Shown here: one piece after another, positions 7,643 through 15,303 of the stretch
How positions within the stretch are numbered: the first letter of the stretch is position 1
Layout: each line of letters opens with the position of its first letter
Origin: CADEDH01 sp041394285
Lineage (GTDB): Bacteria > Actinomycetota > Acidimicrobiia > Acidimicrobiales > SZUA-35
Direction of reading: 5' to 3'
DNA length: 64,000 nucleotides
Assembly (NCBI GenBank): GCA_041394285.1
Contig: JAWKIL010000013.1
Location: 62,001 to 126,000, forward strand
Notes under the pieces: model-generated
What the model saw: the letters and a program-made list of their open reading frames with translations, nothing else
The model's database searches: none
What the model was told of the DNA's origin: nothing
Made by a program: the position numbers and the translations under genes

Positions 7643-9364
7643 GAGACTGCTGAGCAAGGCGCTTGTCGTGCGCTGGGAGGGCGGGGGCGCCGGTGGTGGG
7701 CTCGGTGTCGTGGTGGACGTCGATCAACGGCGGCCGCCGGCGGGGTGGCCTCCCGGGGGTTGCCGGTCAGGCGATAGTCCAGCCGGTGGGGGTGTGGGTG
7801 AGGCCGAGCTTGATGAGCCTGGCGAGGTCGATGGCAGCGGCTCGGTGAGCGAGCCAGAGCCGGTTGCGTTCGATGCCTCGGTAGCGGAGCCGGCGGTTGG
7901 CCCCCCGGACCATCCAGGCGATGCTTCGTTCGACCATCGGGCGGTGTCGCTGGTAGGGGCCGGTGAACTCCTCGGTGTCGGCGAAGGCCCGGGCGGTGGC
8001 GAGGAGGTCGTGGTGGGGGTGCAGGGTGATGACCCGCCCGCCGGTGGCGGTGGTGCACCAGGATCGCAGGACACATCCCGCGCAGTTGGTGGTGAACCGG
8101 GCGGCCCGGGCGGGGGTGATGGTGACGGTCACCCCGGCGGGACACGTCGCGGTGCCGGCCGTGGTGTCGATGTCGAAGTCGTCCAACGTGAACCCACCGT
8201 CGACCGCTGCTCGCAGAGGCGGGGGCTTGATCACCGCCTGCATGTTCCGCTCCTGCAGGTGGGCTCGGAACTCGCCGGTGCCGTAGGCGGAGTCGCCGAG
8301 CACGACCGTGCCCTCGGGTTCGCCCTCGATCAGGTCGGGGGCGGCTTCGGCGTCGCCGACGTTGCCGGCGGTCAGGTCGATGTCGGTGATCAGGCCGGTG
8401 CCGGGCTCGACCGCCACGTGAGCCTTGTAGCCATCCCGATACGAGTGCTGGGTCTTGTGCACGTGCCGGGATTCCGGGTCGACGGTGGAAACGACCCGGT
8501 CAGGCGCGGTGCCCCGGGTGATCCGCCACTGCCCCGGCCCGTCACCCGGCTCCACGTCCTGGCCGGCCACGAGAGCCAGCAACGCCACCGCCTCAGCCTG
8601 CACCGCCGTCAGGACCAGCCCGTCGGCCTGGAGGTTCTCGACCGCCCAGACCAGCTCGTTGGCGTCGTCGACCAGTTCGGACACGACCCGGTCGATGTCG
8701 GCGGGGTCGTCCCAATCGACCGGGGGCCGCCCGCCTTCCAAGTTGTGCTCACGGACCCACACCGAAGCCAGGTCGGGAATGAGTTTGCGGACCCGGCGGA
8801 TCTGGGTGACCAGCATCGTGATCGTGTCCTGCCGCTGCACCGCGTCGTCCAGGACGGTTGAGTCCAACACCCGCCGGTTGCGGCCGGTGATCACCCCGGT
8901 CTCGGCCACCACTGCTCGCACGACGTTGAAGATCCGCTGCGGGTCCTTCGATGCCCGGAGCTTGTTGCGCCACAAGGTGAGCACCGTCGGGTGGAACCCC
9001 TCGTCGGTCAACGCCAACCCGGCCGCTGCCTTCCAGGCGATGTCCCGTTCCAGGGCCCGGACCGCGTCCCGGTCGGACTTGGCCTCCAAGGCCTGGAGGA
9101 CCATCACCGTGGCCACCACGTCGGCCGGGACTGACGGGCGGCCCCGGCCGGAGGGGAACAGATCAGCGAACATCTCATCGGGGAACAGGGACCGGCGGTG
9201 AGCAGCGAGCAGGGCATGCACCGAGCCCGGCCCCAGCAGATGGCCACACAGGGCCGCAGCGTCGAGTAGTTCACGATCCGGGCGAGACGAACCTTGCATC
9301 CCCCCATTCTTTTCGATCCCCAACCGAAACGCGAGCACCCGCCCCCAGATTGCTCAGCAGTCTC
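7643..9364. mobile_element. IS1182-family insertion sequence, 1,722 bp
   Basis: The ends are perfect 15-base terminal inverted repeats, GAGACTGCTGAGCAA (7643-7657) and TTGCTCAGCAGTCTC (9350-9364). Both ends are flanked by the target duplication CTAG (7639-7642 and 9365-9368). The element holds a single intact transposase gene on the minus strand. Perfect ends and duplicated target suggest recent insertion. It disrupts a hydrolase gene in the cassette-like region. Confidence 0.93.
7767..9299 (-). CDS. IS1182-family transposase
   Basis: About 510 residues from the ATG at 9299 (MQGSSRPDREL); a GTG at 9338 would add 13 residues. The N-terminal region (SLFPDEMFADLFPSGRGRPS, then AVRALERDIAWKAAAGL) and the C-terminal region (PMVERSIAWMVRGANRRLRYRGIERNRLW) are typical of IS1182 transposases. 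A Cys cluster (CPAGVT, CAGCVLRSWC) lies in between, as is usual for this DDE group. It is intact and probably active. It opposes the interrupted hydrolase gene. Confidence 0.92.
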   Translation of the reverse strand: MQGSSRPDRELLDAAALCGHLLGPGSVHALLAAHRRSLFPDEMFADLFPSGRGRPSVPADVVATVMVLQALEAKSDRDAVRALERDIAWKAAAGLALTDEGFHPTVLTLWRNKLRASKDPQRIFNVVRAVVAETGVITGRNRRVLDSTVLDDAVQRQDTITMLVTQIRRVRKLIPDLASVWVREHNLEGGRPPVDWDDPADIDRVVSELVDDANELVWAVENLQADGLVLTAVQAEAVALLALVAGQDVEPGDGPGQWRITRGTAPDRVVSTVDPESRHVHKTQHSYRDGYKAHVAVEPGTGLITDIDLTAGNVGDAEAAPDLIEGEPEGTVVLGDSAYGTGEFRAHLQERNMQAVIKPPPLRAAVDGGFTLDDFDIDTTAGTATCPAGVTVTITPARAARFTTNCAGCVLRSWCTTATGGRVITLHPHHDLLATARAFADTEEFTGPYQRHRPMVERSIAWMVRGANRRLRYRGIERNRLWLAHRAAAIDLARLIKLGLTHTPTGWTIA

Positions 9365-9943
9365 CTAGTCGGATTCTCGCTGGGCGGATTCGTCGCCCAG
9401 GAAATGGCGATCGCCTACCCGGACCGGGTCCGATCGCTGACCCTGATGTCGACCGCAGCCGATCCCACCGACAGCTCCTTGCCGGGGCCGCGACTCGGCT
9501 GGCTCGTCCGCTCCACACTCGGTGAGCTGCCGTTGCTGCGCTACCGGCTCCGAAGCGGTGAGCAGAACACCATGAAGGAGCGCATCGCGCGATGGATCGC
9601 CTTCTGCGGGCAAGACAACCTCGACATCGGCGACCTTGCTGAAGTGGTGTTGTACGACCTACGTGAACGCCGCGGAGTGAACCTCCGAGCATTGATCCAA
9701 CACCAAGCCGCCGTCGCCGCGACCCGCTCCCGCTACCTGCACCTGGTGGCGCTCACCGCTCCCACCCTGGTTGTCCACGGCACAGCCGACCCACTCATAC
9801 CCGTCGACCACGGCGAGAAGCTCTCCGAACTCATCCCGGGAGCGCAGCACGTCTGGCTCGAAGGCATCGGCCACCAGTTCCCCTACCCGGCCAGGTTCGC
9901 AGTCGTCGACGCCGTACTTGCGCACCTCGACCTGGCGACATAG
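9365..9943 (+). pseudogene. Alpha/beta hydrolase, 3' part (interrupted by IS)
   Basis: Continuation of the hydrolase that starts at 7195. It begins with the second CTAG copy and the nucleophile elbow VGFSLGGF, runs through a cap region, and has the acid strand LTAPTLVVHGTADPLIPVDHG and the catalytic His region HVWLEGIGHQFPYP. All three catalytic elements (Ser, Asp, His) are therefore in this part, which lacks the N-terminal core strands. The ancestral protein would be about 340 residues. Its natural substrate cannot be told. Confidence 0.88.
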
Positions 9944-10080
9944 TGCCCAGGCCGCTCCCTCGCAGGGGTTCGCGTCATCGCGCCAACCCGGCGAAACCGC
10001 GCCCATCATCGGGTGAGTCGACTCGCCGCCGGCCTTGGACCAACAGGCGCTCCTGCATATCGGCCCATACGAACGTCTCG

Positions 10081-10170
10081 CCTCCACGGCCGGACCGCCC
10101 GGTATCGCCAGGCAGAAAGCCGCTCGGCTTCCGGCATTCATGCTCGGGTGGAGTGCGCGGTAACGCCGAG
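10081..10170 (+). repeat. Cassette-like intergenic repeat, copy G
   Basis: The core GGACCGCCCGGTATCGCC matches copies C and E closely, and GCCGCTCGG follows. The tail is diverged and ends near GCGCGGTAACGCC. It lies after the interrupted hydrolase and before the ParB-like gene, in the same orientation as the other copies. Confidence 0.55.
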
Positions 10171-10219
10171 GTCGAGTTGTGACCGGGGTAGCACCCGCTG
10201 GCGGCGGCAGACTCTGCAG

Positions 10220-10621
10220 ATGCGGAAGCAATACCACTTCTGGCCCAGTGAACACGGTGGTCTCGACGCCTGGGACGTCGACCGACTGATTGAGCTGTCG
10301 AGCGGTCTACCTGTCGTCGAGATGGACGTCAGGTCGATTGCCGAGATCGACACCGTCTACTGGTTCGCTGGCGACCTGGAGGTGGCAACGGTCCGGCGGA
10401 TCGTGGACCACGTCCGGCTCATCCTGGATGTCGATCGGAGCTACCCGATCATCCTCGGCTTCGACGGTCGCGTGATGGACGGGATGCACCGGGTAGCGCG
10501 AGCAATGCTGGAAGGCCGACCCACAATCTCTGCCGTCCAGTTCGTTACCAACCCGGCACCCGACTTTCTCAACTGCCGACCGAGCGATCTGCCCTACGAC
10601 GACCAACCGCGTCCTGGTTGA
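10220..10621 (+). CDS. ParB-like small protein, conserved hypothetical
   Basis: 133 residues from the ATG at 10220 (MRKQYHFWPSEHGGLDAWDVD). It has a hallmark central segment, DRSYPIILGFDGRVMDGMHRVARAML, whose DGxxMDGxHR pattern resembles the ParB/sulfiredoxin-like fold. The family is widespread in bacteria and has no established function. The gene sits alone between repeat copies G and H, and its stop is about 20 bases before the head of copy H. A cassette origin is inferred. Confidence 0.75.
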   Translation: MRKQYHFWPSEHGGLDAWDVDRLIELSSGLPVVEMDVRSIAEIDTVYWFAGDLEVATVRRIVDHVRLILDVDRSYPIILGFDGRVMDGMHRVARAMLEGRPTISAVQFVTNPAPDFLNCRPSDLPYDDQPRPG

Positions 10622-11118
10622 CGCGAGGATCTCGGCCACGCGCTAACCGGCCGAACTGGCCTGGACGACCCGCTCGGTATCGACGGCGGCGGCCGCACGG
10701 GATCGGCAGGCATCCGAGCCGGGCGTGATCCCGAGCGCCAGTCAGGCCTGTGGTCGCTGGATCTGGATCCGCCGGTAGGACATCGTTCAGGTCGAGGTCG
10801 CTCGTGAAGCGTGAGGCCGTCCACGACGATCGCTCTCGGCGCCAACTCTCTGCCTTGGGAGGCAACCCCCAACGAGCCCGACGGCACGGCGCGGTGCTGC
10901 ATCACACCCCCGGGAGGCGCAATGGCGTCGTTGCGTCCCAAGCTCAACCATGCTGCGGCGAATGTAGCGAGCACGTCGGCCGCCTCGTCGTCGCGCCAAC
11001 CCTGCACTTCCGCCAGGGCAGCGTTCCAATCTCGGGTTCGGCGGAACTGCTCGGACAACACTCGTGCACGCTCGCGATCCCGGGCGGTGACCCGCTCGGG
11101 ATGAGCGCTCACACGCAT
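10594..11118 (-). CDS. Hypothetical protein whose frame runs into repeat copy H
   Basis: ATG at 11118 with AAGG just upstream. The first 65 residues look coding (a helical region from TARDRERARVLSEQFRRTRDW to ATFAAAWLSLGRN). After that the frame becomes low in complexity and reads through repeat copy H and into the 3' end of the oppositely oriented ParB-like gene. The true protein may be shorter or truncated. No family is recognised. It may be a cassette gene whose end was replaced by the repeat. Confidence 0.4.
   Translation of the reverse strand: MRVSAHPERVTARDRERARVLSEQFRRTRDWNAALAEVQGWRDDEAADVLATFAAAWLSLGRNDAIAPPGGVMQHRAVPSGSLGVASQGRELAPRAIVVDGLTLHERPRPERCPTGGSRSSDHRPDWRSGSRPARMPADPVRPPPSIPSGSSRPVRPVSAWPRSSRQPGRGWSS
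10639..10738 (+). repeat. Cassette-like intergenic repeat, copy H (fullest copy)
   Basis: The most complete copy. Head CGCGCTAACCGGC, then GGACGACCCGCTCGGTATCGACG, then the loop CACGGGATCGGC, then TCCGAGCCGGGCGTGATC and CCGAGCGC. CGCTCGGTATC pairs with GATCCCGAGCG over 11 positions with one mismatch, enclosing an inner imperfect hairpin. Copies A and C align with it over most of their length, and B, E, F and G over parts. Confidence 0.72.
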
Positions 11119-11194
11119 TTGCCTTCGCTTCCTCGCAGGCGATCCATGCCGCCAGAGGGCCAGGCGGAACCGCTGGAACTACGTTGGGACGCAA

Positions 11195-11869
11195 TCAGGC
11201 GGTGCGGGCCAGGTACTGGCGGTGGATGGCCCGGTCGTGGCGGAGCTTGGTGATGATCCGCTGCCGGGTGGGGCCGATCCCCCCGATGGCCCGGCCGGTG
11301 CGGGCGGCGATCTCGGTGTAGGGCAGTTCGGCGTCGAACAGGAACCGCACCATCTCCCGATCCTCGGGGCTGAGGCGGCCCACGGCTTCCCGCACGGCGT
11401 CCCGCTCGTCGTATGACTCCATGACGGCGCTGTCGATCGGCGCCACCCGCCCCTCCACCGGCCGGTCGCTGGGCCGGCACCGGGCCTGGCGCTGGGCGAT
11501 GGCCAGCGCCGCCCGGGCGGTGGTGGTGCACAGCCAGCCTCCGATGGCCATCGGGGTGGCGATGGTGGCCGCCGCCCGGGTGAAGGCCACCCAGGCGTCC
11601 TGGACGGCGTCCTCCACGTCCTGGGGGGTGCGCAGATAGCGGCGGGCGACCCCGGTCATCATCGGGGTGAACCACGTCATCAGCGACCCCAGGGCCTGGC
11701 GGTCGCCGTTCCGGTAGGCGAGCACCGCGGCGCCGGCCGCCACCGGATCGGTCACCCGGGCGGGGGTCGGCCGGTCGGGGATCGAGCAGGCGGACCGGCA
11801 GGTGGCAGGGGCGGGGTGGCGGGGTGAGGGGGACGGGACGGTGGTGCTGTTCCTAGCCATGGTGCCCAT
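11195..11869 (-). CDS. ECF-type RNA polymerase sigma factor
   Basis: 224 residues, ATG at 11869 (ATG at 11860 also possible). Sigma region 2 is visible as AVLAYRNGDRQALGSLMTWFTPMMTGVARRYL followed by PQDVEDAVQDAWVAF. Region 4 is ERDAVREAVGRLSPEDREMVRFLF then ELPYTEIAARTGRAIGGIGPTRQRIITKLR, a helix-turn-helix. It has an N-terminal Pro/Ser-rich extension of about 40 residues. No anti-sigma gene is adjacent. It would direct RNA polymerase to a small regulon; the divergent AzlC gene is a possible target. Confidence 0.88.
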   Translation of the reverse strand: MGTMARNSTTVPSPSPRHPAPATCRSACSIPDRPTPARVTDPVAAGAAVLAYRNGDRQALGSLMTWFTPMMTGVARRYLRTPQDVEDAVQDAWVAFTRAAATIATPMAIGGWLCTTTARAALAIAQRQARCRPSDRPVEGRVAPIDSAVMESYDERDAVREAVGRLSPEDREMVRFLFDAELPYTEIAARTGRAIGGIGPTRQRIITKLRHDRAIHRQYLARTA

Positions 11870-11979
11870 CGTGCGGGACCCCGGTTTTCACCCGGTAAAC
11901 ACCGTCGGCGCCCCGGTGTACACCGCCGGCGGAGTCGGCCTTGGCGCCGGATCGATCGACGGTCCAGACTTGGGCTTTC

Positions 11980-12849
11980 ATGAGCCCGCCTCCGGACACC
12001 ACCGCCGCCTCAGCCAGCGGCGCCGGCACCAGCGGCGCCGGCACCAGCGGCGCCGGCACCAGCGCCGGCTCCCGGCGAGCCCTCAAGCCGGGCTCGTTCC
12101 GCCCGCTCGACCTGAGCACCCTGATGTTCGCCGCCGCCATGACCGGCGTGGCGGTCACCGCCATCATGCGCGATGTGGGCACGCCGGCCTGGGTGGTGAT
12201 GGCCGCCTGCACCTTCGCCTTCTCCGGCACCGGGGAGGTGGCCTACGCCTCGGTGATCGCCTCCGGCGGCGGTATGGCCCCCGCCCTCCTGGCCGCCATG
12301 CTGGTGAGCTCCCGGTTCGGGCTCCTGGCGATGAGCATGACCGGCCGCTGGCCCGCCTCCCTGTGGGAGCGGGTGGCGGTGGCCCATTTCTCGTCCGAGG
12401 TGGCGGTGGCGGCCGCCATCGAGCAGCGCCCGGTGGGGCCCGACGCCGCCCGCCGGGCCTTCTGGCAACTCGCCATGGCCACCACCAGCGGCTGGATCAT
12501 CGGGTCCGGTATCGGGCTCGTGCTGGGCCAGTTGGGCGACACCCGCCGGATCGGGCTCGACGTCGTGTTCCCCGCCAGCTTCGTGGGCGCGGTGGTGAAC
12601 GCCCTGCGCCAACGGGACTCGACGGTGGCCGTGCTGCTGGGTGCCCTGGCCGCCCTGGCTCTCACCCCCGTGCTACCGGCCGGCCTTCCCGTCCTGTGCG
12701 CCGCCGCCGGCTCGCTGGTGGCCCTGACCGTGGAGCCCCGGGGTTGGCGCCGGCCGGCTGTGCCCCTCCAGCCGGCGACCGCCGGCAGAGCCTCCTGGTC
12801 GCCGGCCGACACGATCATCGAGGACCCGTTCGAGGAGGCGGGCTGGTGA
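11980..12849 (+). CDS. azlC: AzlC family branched-chain amino acid exporter subunit
   Basis: 289 residues from the ATG at 11980. After an N-terminal tail rich in Ser, Gly and Thr come several membrane segments typical of AzlC (MTGVAVTAIMRDVGTPAWVVMAACTFAFSGTGEVA, where azaleucine-resistance proteins have FAGSAQ). AzlC and AzlD form a two-subunit permease that exports branched-chain amino acids. The next gene starts in a GTGA overlap and encodes AzlD, so the two are translationally coupled. The tail includes three exact 15-base units. Confidence 0.82.
   Translation: MSPPPDTTAASASGAGTSGAGTSGAGTSAGSRRALKPGSFRPLDLSTLMFAAAMTGVAVTAIMRDVGTPAWVVMAACTFAFSGTGEVAYASVIASGGGMAPALLAAMLVSSRFGLLAMSMTGRWPASLWERVAVAHFSSEVAVAAAIEQRPVGPDAARRAFWQLAMATTSGWIIGSGIGLVLGQLGDTRRIGLDVVFPASFVGAVVNALRQRDSTVAVLLGALAALALTPVLPAGLPVLCAAAGSLVALTVEPRGWRRPAVPLQPATAGRASWSPADTIIEDPFEEAGW
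12016..12060 (+). repeat. 15-bp tandem repeat, three units, inside azlC
   Basis: Three identical units AGCGGCGCCGGCACC encode SGAGT repeated three times in the cytoplasmic N-terminal tail of AzlC. Because the unit is a multiple of three, copy changes would keep the frame. Confidence 0.8.
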
Positions 12850-13157
12850 CCCCGATCGGACTGGCCCTGTTCCTGGCCGGGGTGGCCGCCCTGCGGCTCA
12901 CCGGTGGCTTCGCCCTGGGCGGCGTGATCGCCGGGAACGACCGGGTCACCCGCATCCTGCTCCTGATGCCGCTGTCGATCGTGGCCGCCGTGATCGCCGT
13001 CCAGACCTTCACCACCAAGGCCGACATCGTGATCGACGCCCGGGTGGCGGGCATGGCGGTGGCGGCCGGCCTCGCCTGGCGCAAGGTGCCGATGGGAGTG
13101 GTGGTGGTGATCGCCGCCTGCGTCACGGCCCTGGTCCGGGCGGCCGGCTGGGGCTGA
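12846..13157 (+). CDS. azlD: AzlD family transport protein
   Basis: 103 residues from a GTG at 12846 that overlaps the azlC stop (GTGA). There are three to four hydrophobic segments in the short AzlD pattern (GLALFLAGVAALRLTGGF, ILLLMPLSIVAAVIAVQTF, VAGMAVAAGLAWRKVPMGVVVVIAACVTALVR). It is the small partner of AzlC. The gene ends five bases before the end of the convergent CPBP protease gene. Confidence 0.82.
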   Translation: MTPIGLALFLAGVAALRLTGGFALGGVIAGNDRVTRILLLMPLSIVAAVIAVQTFTTKADIVIDARVAGMAVAAGLAWRKVPMGVVVVIAACVTALVRAAGWG

Positions 13158-13162
13158 CCGGC

Positions 13163-14071
13163 TCAGGGCAGGTGGATCAGCCCGAACGCACCCAGGGCCG
13201 AGGCGGCGCCGAACGCGTTGAACAGCACGTGGGCCACGATGGCGGGGCCGAGCCGGTCGGTCATGATGGTCACCACGCCGAGCACGAGGCCGACTGCGCC
13301 GATCGAGGCGAACAGCACCAGGGTGCCGTCGAGGTTGCTGCCGGTGAAGTGGGGCAGGGTGAAGGCCACCATCGAGCCGATCACGGCCACCACCTTGCCG
13401 AACCGCTTCTCGAAGGCCCGCAGCACGAGGCCGCGGAACAGCAGCTCCTCGGTGAGGGGCGCCCCCAGCACGGCGGCCACGAGGAAGACCGCCAGCCACG
13501 GGGTGCCCTTCGCGTCCAGCAGGAACTGGGTGTTCTCGGCCTGGGATTCGTCGGCCAGGTTCACCAGGTTCGACACGATCCCGGCGGCCACCGCGGCCAG
13601 CCCGAAAGCCATGATCGCCGCCCCCACCCCGATGGCGAGATCGACCGGCTTGAACCTCAACCGCCAGTCGGCGGCGAGGCCCAGACCCTTCCATTTGGAC
13701 ACCACCCAGGGCCACAGCCCCTGGGCCACCTGCTGGGCCACGAGCGAGCAGGCCAGCATGGCCACCGGAGCGTCGACGGAGCCGTCCATCACCCCGTCGA
13801 GCTGGTCCCGGGGCACGAACGCCAGGCCCAGGAGCGTGCCCAGGAAGGCCACGACCACGATCAGGGGCACCCCGAGCAGGACGTCGCCCAGACCCCACCA
13901 GGGCCGGACGTGCCACCCCGGCCGGGGTATCGGGAACGGAGCCACCGCCGGCCCGCTCGGCGGGTCCCACGAACCGGGCGAATCCGGCCCCGGGGCCGGC
14001 GGCCCGGCCGGGGGCGGCCCGAGATGGGGCGGCCCCGAAGGAGGCGGTGCCGAGGGCGGGGGGTAACTCAT
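13163..14071 (-). CDS. CPBP family intramembrane metalloprotease
   Basis: 302 residues, ATG at 14071. A long Pro/Gly-rich cytoplasmic N-terminus (about 50 residues) precedes multiple membrane helices. The Abi/CAAX-like motifs are present: EELLFRG (glutamate pair), then FTLPHF, then HVLFNAFG. These supply metal and catalytic residues in the prenyl-protease (Rce1-like) family; bacterial members are linked to bacteriocin self-immunity or protein processing. It follows the CoxE-like gene by one base, so it is the last gene of a MoxR-CoxE-CPBP operon. Confidence 0.85.
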   Translation of the reverse strand: MSYPPPSAPPPSGPPHLGPPPAGPPAPGPDSPGSWDPPSGPAVAPFPIPRPGWHVRPWWGLGDVLLGVPLIVVVAFLGTLLGLAFVPRDQLDGVMDGSVDAPVAMLACSLVAQQVAQGLWPWVVSKWKGLGLAADWRLRFKPVDLAIGVGAAIMAFGLAAVAAGIVSNLVNLADESQAENTQFLLDAKGTPWLAVFLVAAVLGAPLTEELLFRGLVLRAFEKRFGKVVAVIGSMVAFTLPHFTGSNLDGTLVLFASIGAVGLVLGVVTIMTDRLGPAIVAHVLFNAFGAASALGAFGLIHLP

Positions 14072-14072
14072 C

Positions 14073-15245
14073 TCAACCCCCCACCGACGCCCCGGCCAGG
14101 ATCGTGGCCAGGTGCTCCAGCGACCGGTACGAGTGGCCCTCCACGAACGTGTCGACGTGGGGCAGGGCGGCGGCCATGCCGGCCGCCAGCGGGGCGTACC
14201 CCGGCGTGGCCTTCAGCGGGTTGACCCACACGAGCTGGTGGGTGACCCGGTGCAGCCGCTCCATCTCGGAGGCCAGCAGGCCGGTGTCCCCCCGGTCCCA
14301 TCCGTCGCTCAGGATCACCACCACCGCTCCCCGGGCCATGCCCCGCACGCCCCACTCGTTGTTGAACTCCTGCAACCCTTCGCCCAGCCGGGTGCCGCCC
14401 GCCCAGTCTCGCACCTGGGGGAAGGCCCGACGGATCGCGGCGTCGGGATCCCGGCTGGTGAGGTGTTTGGTCAGGCGGGTGAGCCGGGTGCCGAGCACGA
14501 ACACCTCCACCTTGGACCGGGCCACCACGGCGGCATGGGCGAAGCGGAGCAGGGCCCGGGCGTAGGGCTCCATCGACCCCGACACGTCGAGGATCAGCAC
14601 CAGCCGCCGGGGCCGGGTGGCCTGCTCGGTGAAGGCCCGGCGCATGGGCTCCCCCTGGTGGCGCAGGGCCCAGCGCACGGTGCGGCGCAGATCGGGCTGA
14701 TCCCCCTGGCCCTTCACCGGTACCCGCCGCCGGCTGGTGCGCCGGTAGGTGGTGAACCGGAGGCTGGCCATCAGCCGGGTCAGCTCGGCCAGCTCGTCGT
14801 CGGAGCAGTCGGCGAAGTCCTTCTCGGTCAGCACCTCGGCCCGGGAGAACCGGACGGGCTGGATGTCGCCGTCGTCGTCGCCATCGTCCTGCTCGGGGGG
14901 CTCGGGCTCGTCGTCGTCGCCCAGATCGAGCGCCAGCGTGATGGGAGGTGGGGCCGCCCCCAGCACCTGGGCCAGCATCGGCGTGCGCTGGCGCCAGAAG
15001 GCGTCGAACACCCGGTCGTAGACGGGCAGGTCCTCGGGGCGCGTCACCAGCGTGGCCCGGCCGGCCCAGTAGGCGGCGCTGCGCTCCTCCACCCCTACCA
15101 GGCCCAGGGCCTCGGCGAAGTTGATGGTGGCGCTGGCCGGCACCTTGAGCCCCGCCCCCCGCAGGGCCCGGCTGAAGGCCACGATGTAGCCCTCGCCCGC
15201 CGCCGCTCCCGCCGGAGCCGGGGACGACGCACCGGCCACGGTCAA
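14073..15245 (-). CDS. VWA domain protein, CoxE-like
   Basis: 390 residues from a TTG at 15245 (GTG at 15239 is an alternative). An N-terminal helical region is followed by an acidic linker (DLGDDDEPEPPEQDDGDDDG) and a von Willebrand A domain with the metal-ion site DVSGSMEP and later ILSDGWDRGD. CoxE-type proteins partner with MoxR AAA ATPases as metal-dependent chaperones, classically in maturing CO dehydrogenase. A CO-dehydrogenase-like operon lies about 29 kb away, so a maturation role is possible but unproven. Confidence 0.87.
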   Translation of the reverse strand: MTVAGASSPAPAGAAAGEGYIVAFSRALRGAGLKVPASATINFAEALGLVGVEERSAAYWAGRATLVTRPEDLPVYDRVFDAFWRQRTPMLAQVLGAAPPPITLALDLGDDDEPEPPEQDDGDDDGDIQPVRFSRAEVLTEKDFADCSDDELAELTRLMASLRFTTYRRTSRRRVPVKGQGDQPDLRRTVRWALRHQGEPMRRAFTEQATRPRRLVLILDVSGSMEPYARALLRFAHAAVVARSKVEVFVLGTRLTRLTKHLTSRDPDAAIRRAFPQVRDWAGGTRLGEGLQEFNNEWGVRGMARGAVVVILSDGWDRGDTGLLASEMERLHRVTHQLVWVNPLKATPGYAPLAAGMAAALPHVDTFVEGHSYRSLEHLATILAGASVGG

Positions 15246-15303
15246 GCCCGGCCCCAGGCGCCGAACAAAGCGTGAGCAACGGCCACGGTCAAGCCTGGCC
15301 CCG
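15233..15303 (+). repeat. Direct repeat of about 22 bp at the moxR/coxE junction
   Basis: GGCCACGGTCAAGCC followed by [C/T]GGCCCC occurs at 15233-15254 and again at 15281-15302. One copy covers the start of the CoxE-like gene and the other the last codons and stop of the MoxR gene. The junction appears to have been duplicated. Confidence 0.7.

Noticed and set aside
3253..10738. Calling the array a classical integron
   Set aside because: Heads have CGCTAAC rather than the standard RYYYAAC, no matching GTTRRRY was found at the other ends, genes face both ways, and no integrase is in the window.
3253..10738. Calling the repeats a CRISPR array
   Set aside because: Copies are 50-100 bases, imperfect, hairpin-forming and separated by whole genes rather than short uniform spacers.
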